Assembly (NCBI RefSeq): GCF_030848805.1
Contig: NC_092363.1
Location: 8,246,001 to 8,310,000 of the forward strand
Direction: 5' to 3'
Origin: Temnothorax longispinosus
Lineage: Eukaryota; Arthropoda; Insecta; Hymenoptera; Formicidae
DNA length: 64,000 nt
Shown here: piece after piece, positions 51,513 through 62,583 of the stretch
How positions within the stretch are numbered: the first letter of the stretch is position 1
How the letters are laid out: every line of letters begins with the position of its first letter
The notes under the pieces: model-generated
The model's input: the letters and a program-made list of their open reading frames with translations, nothing else
Databases searched by the model: none
Told to the model about the DNA's origin: nothing
Program-made: the position numbers and the translations under genes

Positions 51513-53410
51513 TTAATTCGATCGAATGCACAAGTTGTTCTCCTCAACCTGTAATTCTCCTAAAGATGCTTCGGAGCATAATTGAGCTCTTTTAAGAAAC
51601 ATTGCTTGAGCCTTATCCACGTTTTCCGAATTGTTTTTCCAAATTTTCATCGCCATATTCTAGCGAAGCAGATGATATATAAGTCAAACTTATGGAATTA
51701 TGTAGAATTTTTTTATCAATTTGGAATAGCTTTCAAAAATTTGCTAAAGAATTTATATTATAGATACATATCAGAAAATACAATAAATTTTATTTAGAAT
51801 AAAATGGGTTGAATGAATTTTTTAAACACCTGCAAAGCACGCCCATAGCAGAAACTAAGCCTCCATGGCTTTTTATTGTCACATGCGTTAATGGCATTTA
51901 GATTTAACACGGCTTCTTCGTCGGTTTGACCGCCGCTTAGAAAAAAAATTGCTGGAACTGCTGCGGGTACTGTTCTTCGTAATGCTCTTAGCGTATACTC
52001 AGCGACAATCTATAATTAAACATCGCGAGATAAAATGTTTGAGCAAATATACTCAATAAAAATTAATGTGGTTTTTAGGAAATTATAACTCGCTTTAATT
52101 ATTAAAATAGGTTAAATGAGCTACCTGCGGCGTGCATTTTATTGCATTTTTTATGCCCGACAGCACCATCGCTGGCTTCAAAACCATTCCCTCAAGATAC
52201 ACGTGATACTCGTTCAGAGCACGAAACAGGATGGACAGCATCTCTTCGTGAACTTGCAAAGCCTGATCTATACCGTATTTGCCATTGCTCAATATCTCCG
52301 GTTCTACTATGGGAACCATTCGCGCGCTTTGGCAGATGCTAGCGAACCTGTAACGAGACACTTGAAAATTTTTTTTCGTGTTACACAATGGAACTCTATA
52401 TCTTGCGCTATAACTTTTTACACATACATATATATGTATATACTTCTACGATCAAATGCCAATTGTAAAAGTTTTATATCCATGTTTAATAATAATTATA
52501 TGTATATTGTAATTGTTTGTGAAAAATATGTGCAAAAATTTATACGAGCTTCTGTCAGTCGCGCGCGATACATATATAATTAAGTTTCCATGAATATTAA
52601 AATGATCATAGACCTCGCAAGAACATTTGCATTGGTGATCATTGCCAGGTGACTGGGGCATCGTTCCGAAATCGAAAAAACACATCTCCATTTGGCGAAG
52701 TGGCAGCCTTCCTTTTTGTACCGAACACAATTCTCCTGTAAATTGTCCAAACCTTGCGTAGTCTTCTCGTCCTCAGTACCGAAGAGACGCACTAAACCTC
52801 GATCGACTTTCACACCGGCTATGATGTTCCTTCGACGCAGGAACTCGACGAATTCCACATCTTCCGACGTTCTTTGATGGATCGTTTCATGGTGCAGAAT
52901 CACCCCGCTTATGTATTGCGAGAATTGAGACTGAAGTTAAAAGTACATATATGCAAAGTTGTTAAGTTAATTGTTTTTTATTTTATTAGGTATATCGTTT
53001 GTATAATAAATGTTTGTAAGTTTGAAAGAAAAAAAAATTTTTTTTCTGTTAGATGAAACATTGCTTGTATTGTTACGTGTTATACACATACATATGTTCT
53101 TGAGTTACTACTACGATTATGAAGCTATATTTTTGGAATCTGTTGCGTTACGTCTTTGCCGCGGTTTAAAATTTCTACTGCCATCACGTGCAGCGACCTT
53201 GTCAGCGGACAACAGCATTTCTCGATAAGCACGTCTCGTAGATTCGGTATTATCTATACCGATTTCCTGAAATCTCTGTTCTAGACTCGCAGGTGACTCG
53301 TCACAGGCCAACAATCCTTTTTTAGGCGCACTGATCGTCTCGATGATTTTTTCTAGTTCCAGAGATAGAGCAGGATCGAGTTCGGTGCATTTAGTGACGG
53401 ATGATGATAT
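51513..53410 (-). CDS. Diverged fructose-bisphosphate aldolase paralogue
   Basis: Second class I aldolase on the same strand, about 8 kb upstream of the first. Exons: about 53410-53218, 52930-52614, 52347-52125, 52009-51830 and 51659-51513. The first intron interrupts the same position as in the first gene, but three further introns are present. Active-site residues are conserved: GLLACDES, GVKVDRG, KWRCV, PIVEPEI, Schiff-base Lys in HVYLEGMVLKPA, FFLSGGQ and CYGRALQ. The C-terminus is different: after LKRAQLCSEASLGELQVEEN it ends in NLCIRSN, without the terminal Tyr. No in-frame ATG was found in the first exon, so the start must lie in an unseen upstream exon or the 5' end is damaged; an ATG at 53462 is one frame off. 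Probably an active or specialised enzyme; a decaying copy is possible. Confidence 0.85.
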
Positions 53411-53751
53411 CTGACATGTTCCAACGATCAATATTGATCAAATCTTTGTACGAGCAAACCATTTAGAGATAAAAAAAACTAATTAGAAAAGAAGCTTTAT
53501 GTACTTTTAATTAACTACTGTGTGCCACATAGTGGGGTAAGTCAAATTTTTTAAAATATTGACACCCCACACCCCACTATGGCTTTTACCCCTCCATATG
53601 TATATATAATACATACAGAAAAAGAGTGTGACAAATATAATTAGTATAGTGTACATAATTTAATTGGAGATATTTTTAACCATAATTATAAATCTTGTCT
53701 TCGTTTCTCTCTCTTTCTTAGTTGATATTTTAAAATTTTAATGCATCGAAT

Positions 53752-53838
53752 ATGTTCGACTTAAATGACTACAATTACGTAATGGCATTTATTGATGATC
53801 CGGTGGCTCTGATTACCGATCTGCAAAACAGTCTAAAG
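53752..53838 (+). other. Orphan coding-like first exon
   Basis: A TCTTTCTTAG acceptor at about 53720 is followed by an ATG opening the frame MFDLNDYNYVMAFIDDPVAL and continuing ITDLQNSLKG to a donor AAAGG/GTAAAATA. Composition is clearly less AT-rich than the flanks and no stop occurs. I do not recognise the peptide and could not identify the next exon. Confidence 0.3.
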
Positions 53839-54169
53839 GGTAAAATAATATTCATTTTGTAAAACAACTTTATAACAAATAACTTATGCACAAACAACTT
53901 ATAATATAAATGTGCTGATTATAAAGTTGTTTTGCAAAACCAAATTAAATCAAAATTTAGCACAATTTCTTTTTTGTTAATTTGTGAACTTTGTTTTAAT
54001 TTTATATTAAATTAAGCATGTGTGACAACACTTATTACAAAATATACTTACTGCTCTTTAGAAAGAGAAAAAATCAAAGGAGAAGAAAAAAAATTGGCTT
54101 CTATAATTAATTATTTTCAAAGCATGCATTTCTAATCCTTTTAAATTGCATAATATGACGTACACACGT

Positions 54170-54171
54170 TG

Positions 54172-54226
<55 letters not shown>
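54170..54226. repeat. (TG)n microsatellite
   Basis: About 27 uninterrupted TG units in intergenic DNA. Confidence 0.95.
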
Positions 54227-54228
<2 letters not shown>

Positions 54229-55737
54229 AAGTCTCGGAAGGTGAAATGAAACATTGCTTATATGTATTAATTATTATTATAACATAGTAAATATATAAAG
54301 TAATAGTAGTAATAATATTTTTATTTATTACTATTTTTTTGCGTTGTAATTCCTGCTGCGCGTAAATATTATATAATATATATAAATTCTTTTTGTATTT
54401 TTAACCATAATTTTTATATAATACCAAATAAAATATATAATAATTGAAAATTATATGTAATAAATTAATATAATAATAGTATGTGACAATAAAGCACAAA
54501 ATCATATATTAATAATGGTAGAAATTTACATTATATGTTTAAACGATAAAGCTAGATTACTTTATCTTTGCAGCAACAATTTGTTCCCAATCGCATCATT
54601 TTTCACTGTCAATCGATATATAATATACTTTTTAATTTAATCAATCAAAATATCCGATATATTACGTATTACTTATAAATTTATCAACATAATCAAAACA
54701 TTATAAACAAACATTGAGAGATTTTCAATGTATGTATTACATATAACATATAACATACATAATTGAATTAATTATTAAAATATATCGAAGTAGCTTAGGC
54801 ATCTATAGCAGCTTTCACACAATCGAATTTTTTAGAAATCGAAGCAAGCGATACAATCGATCAAAATCGTATAACTCGATTACACTAAAGAACGCCATAT
54901 TGATAATGTGAAAAACGCGCAAAATTTAATTTTGTAAAATATTTATTTATTTAAAATATTTAAAGCGTTAAAAATGGAAGATATTATAATTCAATATTAA
55001 TTAAATATGTAAGAATTTTTTAGTGTAACATATCATTTACATCCATTGTTTTCTACACTTCGCAAGCGCGCTTATGATCTTTGGGTACTGGGAACCTTAT
55101 AGGAGTTATATGGTAGAATCCATTGCCAACAGAAAGACTCCGGAAAAGGTATGATTGTGCTTGAAAAACCCTAAATAAAGTGAGAGATGAGAAGCAGTCT
55201 TGCGCGTCCGCGTTCGTCGCCTGCCGCCCGGCCGTCGGCCGTGCCGCCGTTTCAAGTTTTCGAAACGGAACGATGGAGATCGAGTAGATTGGAGTAGACG
55301 AAGATGGTTAGAAAATAATGAACAGGTAATTGCTTAGCGCGTTTTGGTCAATTGCCAATCCTTCAATCGACAAATATTAATAAATGAGAAAAAGATAGAT
55401 TATTATTTGTTTGGCGTGATAATTTTACGTGACAAGACGTAATAATCGGCGAACATGACGGAGGAGGTTAGATTTTTGTAACGTATTGTAGTAGGTAAAC
55501 ACCGAAATTTGCTGGGAAAGCTAAATCTTTTGTGGCTTACGGATGATTATGTTATGACATTGAAGTGAACATGTTTCATCGAGAATAATGGACTTTGTAT
55601 TGATAGAAGAAATGGATTAATCTTGTAGATTCGACCACGCGAAATAGATGATTTAATTATCATCAATTTACTTTAATGGATTTGATTCTATAAGATTTGC
55701 TTTAAATAAAGTTTCTTTTCGGTAGATCATTGATACG

Positions 55738-56989
55738 ATGAATAATCTGGGGAAACCTGCTATGGAGACAGAGTCATCGGACAAAGGCAAGTTAAAGAGA
55801 CGGTCGGTTTCTTCTTCCAACAATGATTCTGAGAAGAACAGAAAAAGACGATATGTATGCAGCAAGGATAAAAGACAGAAGTCGAGACGTAGGAGTAGTT
55901 CCAACACTTCTAGTTCTTCTTATGTTTCAAACTCGGAGAAAAATAGATATAAAGCAAAGAACAGTAGAGATGAGGATGTAAAGCACAAAACTAAAAAGTA
56001 TGAAAATAACACAGAACAACAATTGCAAAGAAGAAGTGGAAGATATAGTAACGATTATAGATTCTACAATCGGAGGCCCGGAGGTAACTTTTTGAATAAT
56101 CAAAGAGATTATGGCTATTCACGACCTTACAGATATCACGGTTATAATAGAAATAGAAGAGATATACATAACAATTACCATTATAATAGATATAATAGCA
56201 GATGCTTCGAAAGAACATTTAATCATAACAGATCGAGGGTATCGAGTTATTATAGAAATAGTGGCCACGATGCGACTAGTCAGCTCTCGCGAGAAAGTAG
56301 TTCGAAGGAGCATGCAAATCGATCAAGATCTATCTCTAAGATAGAAAAATCTGATTCAATAAAAGATAACACAGATACAGTTGAACCAGTAAAACAGAAA
56401 GAGAAGAAAACAGAAATGACACAACATATAACTCAGCCAAGTCGCAAGAAATTAAAGAGGAAAAGGTTGTCGTCTGCATCTAGTTCGTCTAGTGTCAGTA
56501 GTAGCAGTAGCGACAGTAGCAGCAGCAGTTCCAGCAGCAGCAACAGCACTAGCAGCAGCAGTAGCAGCGATACTGACAGCAATAGCAGTAGCAGCAGCAT
56601 TGATAGCTCAGAGGACGAAAAGAAGCAGAAGAAAGCCAAGAAGAAGGCTAAGAAATTGAAGAAGAAAATGAAGAAACGGAAGAAGAAAAAACGGATGAGG
56701 AAGAAATTGAAAAAGAAACTAAAGAAATCTGCATCCAAGAAAAAAGGACACGGTAAGAAGAAGTCTAAGGAAAATAAGCAACAAGTTCAAGATGGCAAGG
56801 AAAAAATGAAGGAAATTGTATCGGATGTGATAGAAAGAGCGAAAGCCATGGCGCCCATGACAAAAGAGGAATGGGAAAAAAGGCAGACCATCATGCGTAG
56901 AGTATATGACGAAGAAACTGGAAGACACAGGTAAATATGTTGCAAAGCAATTGAATACAGATAATGAAATATATAATATACATAATATA

Positions 56990-57020
<31 letters not shown>

Positions 57021-57238
57021 GTATATATGTAGGTCCGGAAGTATGTTCCGGGACTTTTATTTTTTTACATCGGTATATTCCAGGACATTTGGCAGTTTCC
57101 AGGACTGTCCTGGAAAAAATTCATGTCCTACGGCACGTTTCGGGACAATTTTTTGAATCTGATTACATATATATGCGTTATATTCCAGGACTGTACATTT
57201 CAAAAAACGTAAACAGTCCCGGAACATACCTCTAGACC

Positions 57239-57298
<60 letters not shown>

Positions 57299-57509
57299 AT
57301 GATATACATAAAAATTTAATATGTTCTTGCTTCTAAATTTGTATATGTCTCTTTAAATAATTTTTGTATTTTTGCATAGATTAATCAAAGGTGACGGAGA
57401 AGTCTTGGAGGAGATAGTGAGCCGAGAGCGCCATAAGGAAATTAATAGACAAGCGACCAAAGGAGATGGCAAATACTTCCAAACACACTTGAAGATGAAC
57501 GCTTTGTGA
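55738..57509 (+). CDS. ARL6IP4: ARL6IP4/SRp25-like Arg/Ser-rich nuclear protein
   Basis: Nuclear-speckle splicing-associated protein (ADP-ribosylation factor-like 6 interacting protein 4 family). Exons: 55738-56930 and 57380-57509, phase 2. About the first 230 residues are Arg/Tyr/Asn/Ser-rich. There follows a poly-Ser tract (residues about 245-285, coded by mixed AGC/AGT/TCG), then an almost uninterrupted Lys-rich stretch (about 290-350). The diagnostic C-terminus is split by the intron: APMTKEEWEKRQTIMRRVYD, EETGRHRLIKGDGEVLEEIV, SRERHKEINRQATKGDGKYF, then QTHLKMNAL. The start (MNNLGKPAMETESSDKGKLK) follows a CTTTTCGGTAG acceptor, so a non-coding leader exon is likely near 55.3 kb. AATAAA at 57597-57602. 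Low-complexity parts are of little diagnostic value; the C-terminus carries the call. Confidence 0.92.
57028..57242. mobile_element. 215-bp MITE with repeated TTCC(A/G)GGAC motifs
   Basis: The left end TGTAGGTCCGGAAGTATGTT and the reverse complement of the right end TGTAGGTCTAGAGGTATGTT match, continuing into CCGGGACT. Both sides are flanked by TA runs, fitting TA target duplication. Several direct and inverted copies of TTCCAGGAC/TTCCGGGAC occur inside. It sits in the only coding-region intron of the ARL6IP4-like gene. Confidence 0.78.
57243..57292. repeat. (TA)n microsatellite
   Basis: About 25 TA units immediately right of the MITE. A shorter TA/TG run sits on its left side. Confidence 0.9.
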
Positions 57510-58985
57510 GATATGTATTTTTGTGCAAACAAAAACAAAAAAAGCATAATTATCCTCTTTACAATACATATATATAAAAAAAATTAGGTGTTACATAATA
57601 AATATCTATATATAAGTTATGTATATATATATATATGTAACTTATATCCTTTCCTTGTCACATATAAATGTTGCTGTCTGATATCATAACATGTTTTGTA
57701 TTGTATTGCGATTTTGAACATTTATTTAAGGGCACACTTAAATTTGTTATGTATTATTACAATCGTAATTCATGCGGGTCACAGGAAATTAGATTAAGTT
57801 TAAATTTTTTTATGATATTCTCCTATATTATACATATAATTCAATGTATCGGAAATAATAAAAATTTTTATATAGGAAATCTCTTTTTTTTATTTCGTTG
57901 AGAAAAGTAAAATGAATTAAATTTAACTGCATTAAAATAATAACTTAGAATGAAAAGATTTTTTTATTTAATATCAAAAAGAATATAGTATATACATATA
58001 TATATTTTGGATAACAATTTATGTCGATAACGTAAATTGTCAAGTTTTCGTTAGATGATTATCATTGATTGATTCTACGTGTTTCACAAGATGTCGACAC
58101 AGTCTAAATTTGCCTCTAACTCCTAATCTAACCTAACCTAACCTAACCAGACAAATAGTAGCAAAACATATAAGCTCCAGTTCAAACTTTTTCATAGGTA
58201 TTCATATTTTCACAAATTTTTAATATCAAATATAATACATATATGTTGATTGCGATTGTTTTCTTATGAGGAAATCTTAATTTTCTTTGCAGTATTCTAA
58301 TAATTTCTAATTCAATTTAATTTAGATGCTCTATCATCTACTGCAACTATAAAAAATTTATTTTTAGTAACAATATAATTTTATACGAAAAGAGATCATC
58401 TAACTATAAATAACAGAGAGACTTACTTTTACTACTTTGACAATTTTATTTGCGTTAATTTTTTTAGGCAGGACGAGGAATTAGGTTTAGAAAATAAGTA
58501 AATAAAGTTGTATTCTACATATTAGGATAACATTCTTTCCGCTCAATTTTTAGGTGCATTTGCTTTGCTTATTTGTTAGGTATATTTAGCCAAGTTTAGC
58601 TCTTGTGGCCTGTATATTTTATGCTGGTACGTATCTCTTCATCAGTCATTTTCTCCATGAGTATGACACGTTCATTTTTTACCACGTTATTATCAACAAA
58701 TACTTACACCGCGTTTACTCGAAACCCTTCACTTTCATTCTCTCAAATTTTAATATTTTTTTGATAAAATCTTATCACTTAAAATAATCTGCATTGTTGT
58801 GTGAGATAAAAGTTTATAAATTTATAATTTTATATGCGAATATATGTATATTGACGCATATAAAAATAAAGATTTGTCCTTGTTCAGTATTAGAGCTAGG
58901 AAAATTGCGCGGTTGACTTTTTTAGCTGGCAAATCATTTTAAATAATCTTCACAATATCTCGCTTGTTTGAGGCAGGAGGTCCTA
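57510..58985. other. Spacer between convergent genes
   Basis: Begins with the ARL6IP4 3' UTR and ends with the receptor gene 3' region; the two genes converge here. No coding sequence is supported. It holds a small palindrome near 57.6-57.65 kb and the telomere-like repeat at 58122-58148. Confidence 0.5.
58122..58148. repeat. Short interstitial TTAGG telomere-like repeat
   Basis: Four CCTAA units, one degenerate TCTAA and a trailing partial unit in a row (TTAGG on the minus strand), the standard insect telomere repeat, in the middle of a gene-bearing region. Confidence 0.75.
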
Positions 58986-61900
58986 TCACGCGGTGTTGGA
59001 GTTGTAATAGTGGATCCGTTCGCTACGCGAGAGATACGCGTACCAATAGAAAAGATTGATGGTCAGGAAAAACAGGGGAAACATTACACGACTGACGCGG
59101 TCAATCTTCGATACCGAGTTGTATCTGGGAGTTCGCCGACGTCGTCTTCTGGACGCGGACGACGTTGCTCGCTTGGATGACGGCGGCTGCGGCTGTGGCT
59201 GTGGCTGTGGCGGCGGCGGCATTTGTCGCGGCGCGGGCGGTGGACTGCAGGTCATACAAGATATTTGCCAGTGCCCAGGCACCGCTGGATCCCTATCGGG
59301 AATCGAGATCGCTGACAATGGTATCACTTCGATCATACTGTCGCCATTTATCGCCAAGTTGCGATTGCCACGTTCTCGTGTAGTAGAACTCGCGGAACTC
59401 TTCCGACGGGCCTAAAACAATATTTATGGAATGTTATGGAAGTTGAAACTTGGAACCATTATTCTCTCTCATTCCCTGCGTTGGAACTAAACATTTCAAG
59501 TTATACCATGATATTACTTGGAAATGAAAGGAAGAATGTTCTAAATCTGCTAGAACGTTATTTTCTTGTATTTTTTCAATTTATATTTAGATTTTATTGA
59601 TTCAATATTCATGCCTCTGCCTCTCTCTCTCTTTCTCTCTTTCAGCATTTATATTTGTTCTTGAAAAAAATAGGAAGAAATGAATAAATTTCTCGCTTCT
59701 TTTTAATCCAAGAGCCTATATATATGATACAATATATTTACCGGTTGATTTTTTATTAGTCTTCTAGTTACATCTTCCTCTTCGTTTGAACTTTCAGTAT
59801 CGCTTAGATCAGAAATAAAGTAACACTCTCCCGATCCATACTTGGTGAAATAATGCACCACTGCAAATTGTATTATAGTAGCGAAGATGAACGCGAACGA
59901 GAGAAAGACGAAGAAATCCAGAGCAGTGGGATAAGGAACTTTAGGCAGGTCGGTTCTCGCTTCGAGTCCTAAGAATGTCATTGTTAATACAGTAGTTATG
60001 CCTGAAACAAGATGTAACGTGACAATCGAACTGTGCAATTATAAATTCTAGAACAGTAAGCTTATCTTGAATTTTAGTGAATAATAGGGAAATACAATAA
60101 TTACAGTTGTTTATTTAATTTCAATTATTACATCCGGATATTCAATTTGCAAAAGTCCTTCATTATTATTATTTTTTTATTATTTGTTGTTTTATTTGGA
60201 AATTCTTTGTCGTATTTCGATAACATTTTCGATAACAAATATAACATGATAAATAGCTATTATAAATATAGAGTAAAATGGCACTTGATAAGAAATTTGA
60301 ATTCTGCAACAATAAAGAGATTATTATATATAATATAAGTTTTGAAAATTTTCAGACCAGTCAATGTTTATTACAATGTCTGATTAATGATATAAATTTA
60401 AAAAAAAGACACATTACTCGCTTGATTTTCGTTACAAGAAAAGTTATAAGTTTAAGAAAGCCAAAGAAATTATATTAGCACATTTGCGTTGTTGTGGTGT
60501 TGAGAAAGCGTTGCATATGTTAAATTATGCGGCTTGTGCATTTTCACGCTTGCGGTTTAGCATAGATCCCTTTTGATGCATTTTGCTCGCACTGCATTAT
60601 ATTCTCTTACACACGTTTACCGTACACATATCTGTTGTAAAAGTATGATAAAATCCATGTTTAAGGTAGATCGTATGGTAGATTATAACACACACGGTGG
60701 AGGTTTCAAAGAACACTTAAATTATTAATAGCAATGGAATAGCTGCTCTTACCTAGCGACACTCGGTCGGCGGTAGCTTCTCTGTTTAACCAAAATGAGA
60801 CCCAAGACAAGACGACCAGCAGGACGCAAGGACCGTATACCTGTATTAGGAAGTTACCCATGTGCCTTTGTAAATGGAAGTACACCAAGAGCATCGAGTA
60901 TTCCGCTGAAATATATTTGACATATATTTATAAGCTAAGAATAACGTGCTTTTAACGTCGCTATATATATATATATATATATATATACTTTTACCAAATT
61001 AAAAGAAATTTAGATGATTCCAAGTGATTACGTCAAGAGATTTAAATACAAGACACGCAAAAGTGGCTTAGACAAGTTTAATTTGTAGTTGTATCATTGC
61101 ATGCTTAATAAATCAACAAATATAACGCTGATTAACTACATATTTCTGTAGAGTACAATATTTTAAAAACATTTGTATCTTTGTCTATCGAAGGATGGAT
61201 TGCCATTGCAGTTCCGCACTCTTCCTATTCATCGATTATTTGCACAAACTTCATGATATTTTATTACTAGAATAAAATGTAATTTTTATCGCGACGAAGC
61301 ATCATGTCGGAAAGCAATTGTTGCTATAATGTTGTTGTTTAAAATTATTATAAGAATATCTTTCTGGGTCGATGTGACTTGACGATTTTAAGCAGATTTC
61401 CTCGATAAGTTCTTCCACAATCAACTCAAGAGGCAGCCGCGGCGTTTGCCGTTTACTAATCGATAATACAATAATTCGATCAATTAAAATTTGCCGACAA
61501 ATTTATGTAGTACCCAATCTTCTGCGCTGCTCGCCTACACGAACGGACAACGAAAGCTTAAGGAGAGAAAGAGAGAGGTAATATAGTCGCCTTTTAGAGA
61601 AGGCTGCAATTAGTCGTCATTTCTATGCGACTTTCGACGCTACTTTTACCCTTCCTTGACCGAATTTTCTGTAGAGTTCCCAATTTTCGCGTTAAGTTAC
61701 TTTAATTCATTCGCTCATCATTTGCTGCTTACTAACTGTAAGTTGTATACGTATATGTATATTAAAGTTGGATTTTTATCGACGTCTTAGCACTATATTT
61801 ACTTCTCTGATTCTCAATTGCCATTTTCTGCTTCTTTGTACTAAATGTACTAAATTCACAGCGCTAGAAGAAATATTGATAAGCCGTATATTCTTGATCT

Positions 61901-62583
61901 CGTTTGCAGGCGGTCTCATTGCACTTACCATGCGAGAAACCCGGTGCGGTCGAATGATTTGCAGTGGGATTGGCGACCAGATCAAATTGTGACAGCTTCA
62001 TATCCTCTGCTATAGCGACTTGCCTTGCGCTGTTCCACTTGTAGATTACATCGCGTGTCGTGTAGCCGACTGTAAGTGGATTAATTTCGCATTGCCAAAA
62101 AGATCGTCGTATCGTCTCAAATGGTAGCTGACAATCGAAAATTGCACGCTTGGCTTTTGCTGCTTCATTATTTAAAATTTAAATATACGATTTTATTTAA
62201 AAATAAAAGAAATAAGTAAGAAAATATATAATAAATTCGATGTCTATTGATAAATGTAATTAAACCTAATTTTCATGCATAAGTACGCTAAACGTCGCAT
62301 AATTTTTTACGATATTAAAAATTACACAAGAAACGAATAAGTCTGCATGATCCCCGTTATTTTATTGATCCTCGAAATCTTTCTATCGCAGATTGCTGAT
62401 ACAATCCGAATGTCGCTGAAGGAAGGAAGCAGAAGCGAAAAGAAGAGGAACGATAAAATATCTTTGAGAGTCGCGGAACAAATAAATTTACTAAACTCAC
62501 AGCTGCCGAATTGCAGCGGACATCTTTGTGTATCCATTGGAAAATCTTCGAGATTCATCGGACATCCTGCTTTAATCGTAAGT
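58986..62583 (-). CDS. Cys-loop ligand-gated channel subunit (GABA/glycine type), 3' part
   Basis: Neurotransmitter receptor subunit in the neuronal membrane, resembling the insect group containing Drosophila CG8916. Exons seen: 62583-62501 (Cys-loop: AGCPMNLEDFPMDTQRCPLQ), 62069-61929 (YTTRDVIYKWNSARQVAIAE, loop C end), 60905-60753 (M1: GPCVLLVVLSWVSFWLNRE), 60001-59742 (M2: GITTVLTMTFLGLEA; M3: ALDFFVFLSFAFIFATIIQF) and 59411-58986 (intracellular loop and M4: VMFPLFFLTINLFYWYAYLS). All junctions keep frame. The first exon shown begins with the third base of a codon, so earlier exons (ligand-binding loops, signal peptide) lie upstream, probably outside the window. The residues before M2 read EATADRV, not the usual PAR of anion channels. 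The M3-M4 loop has a Pro/Gln run. Confidence 0.92.

Larger units (their letters stand above)
53411..55737. other. Spacer with orphan exon-like pieces and (TG)n repeat
   Basis: Contains a short imperfect inverted repeat at about 53.52-53.59 kb (CATAGTGGGGT and ACCCCACTATG), the coding-like stretch at 53752-53838, the (TG)n run at 54170-54226 and a candidate terminal frame near 55.05-55.15 kb (GYWEPYRSYMVESIANRKTP) followed by AATAAA at 55175. CpG-rich sequence at 55.2-55.3 kb is likely the ARL6IP4 promoter and leader. Confidence 0.4.

Noticed and set aside
56433..56738. Leu/Phe-rich minus-strand frame
   Set aside because: It is the complement of the Ser- and Lys-rich tracts of the ARL6IP4-like exon.
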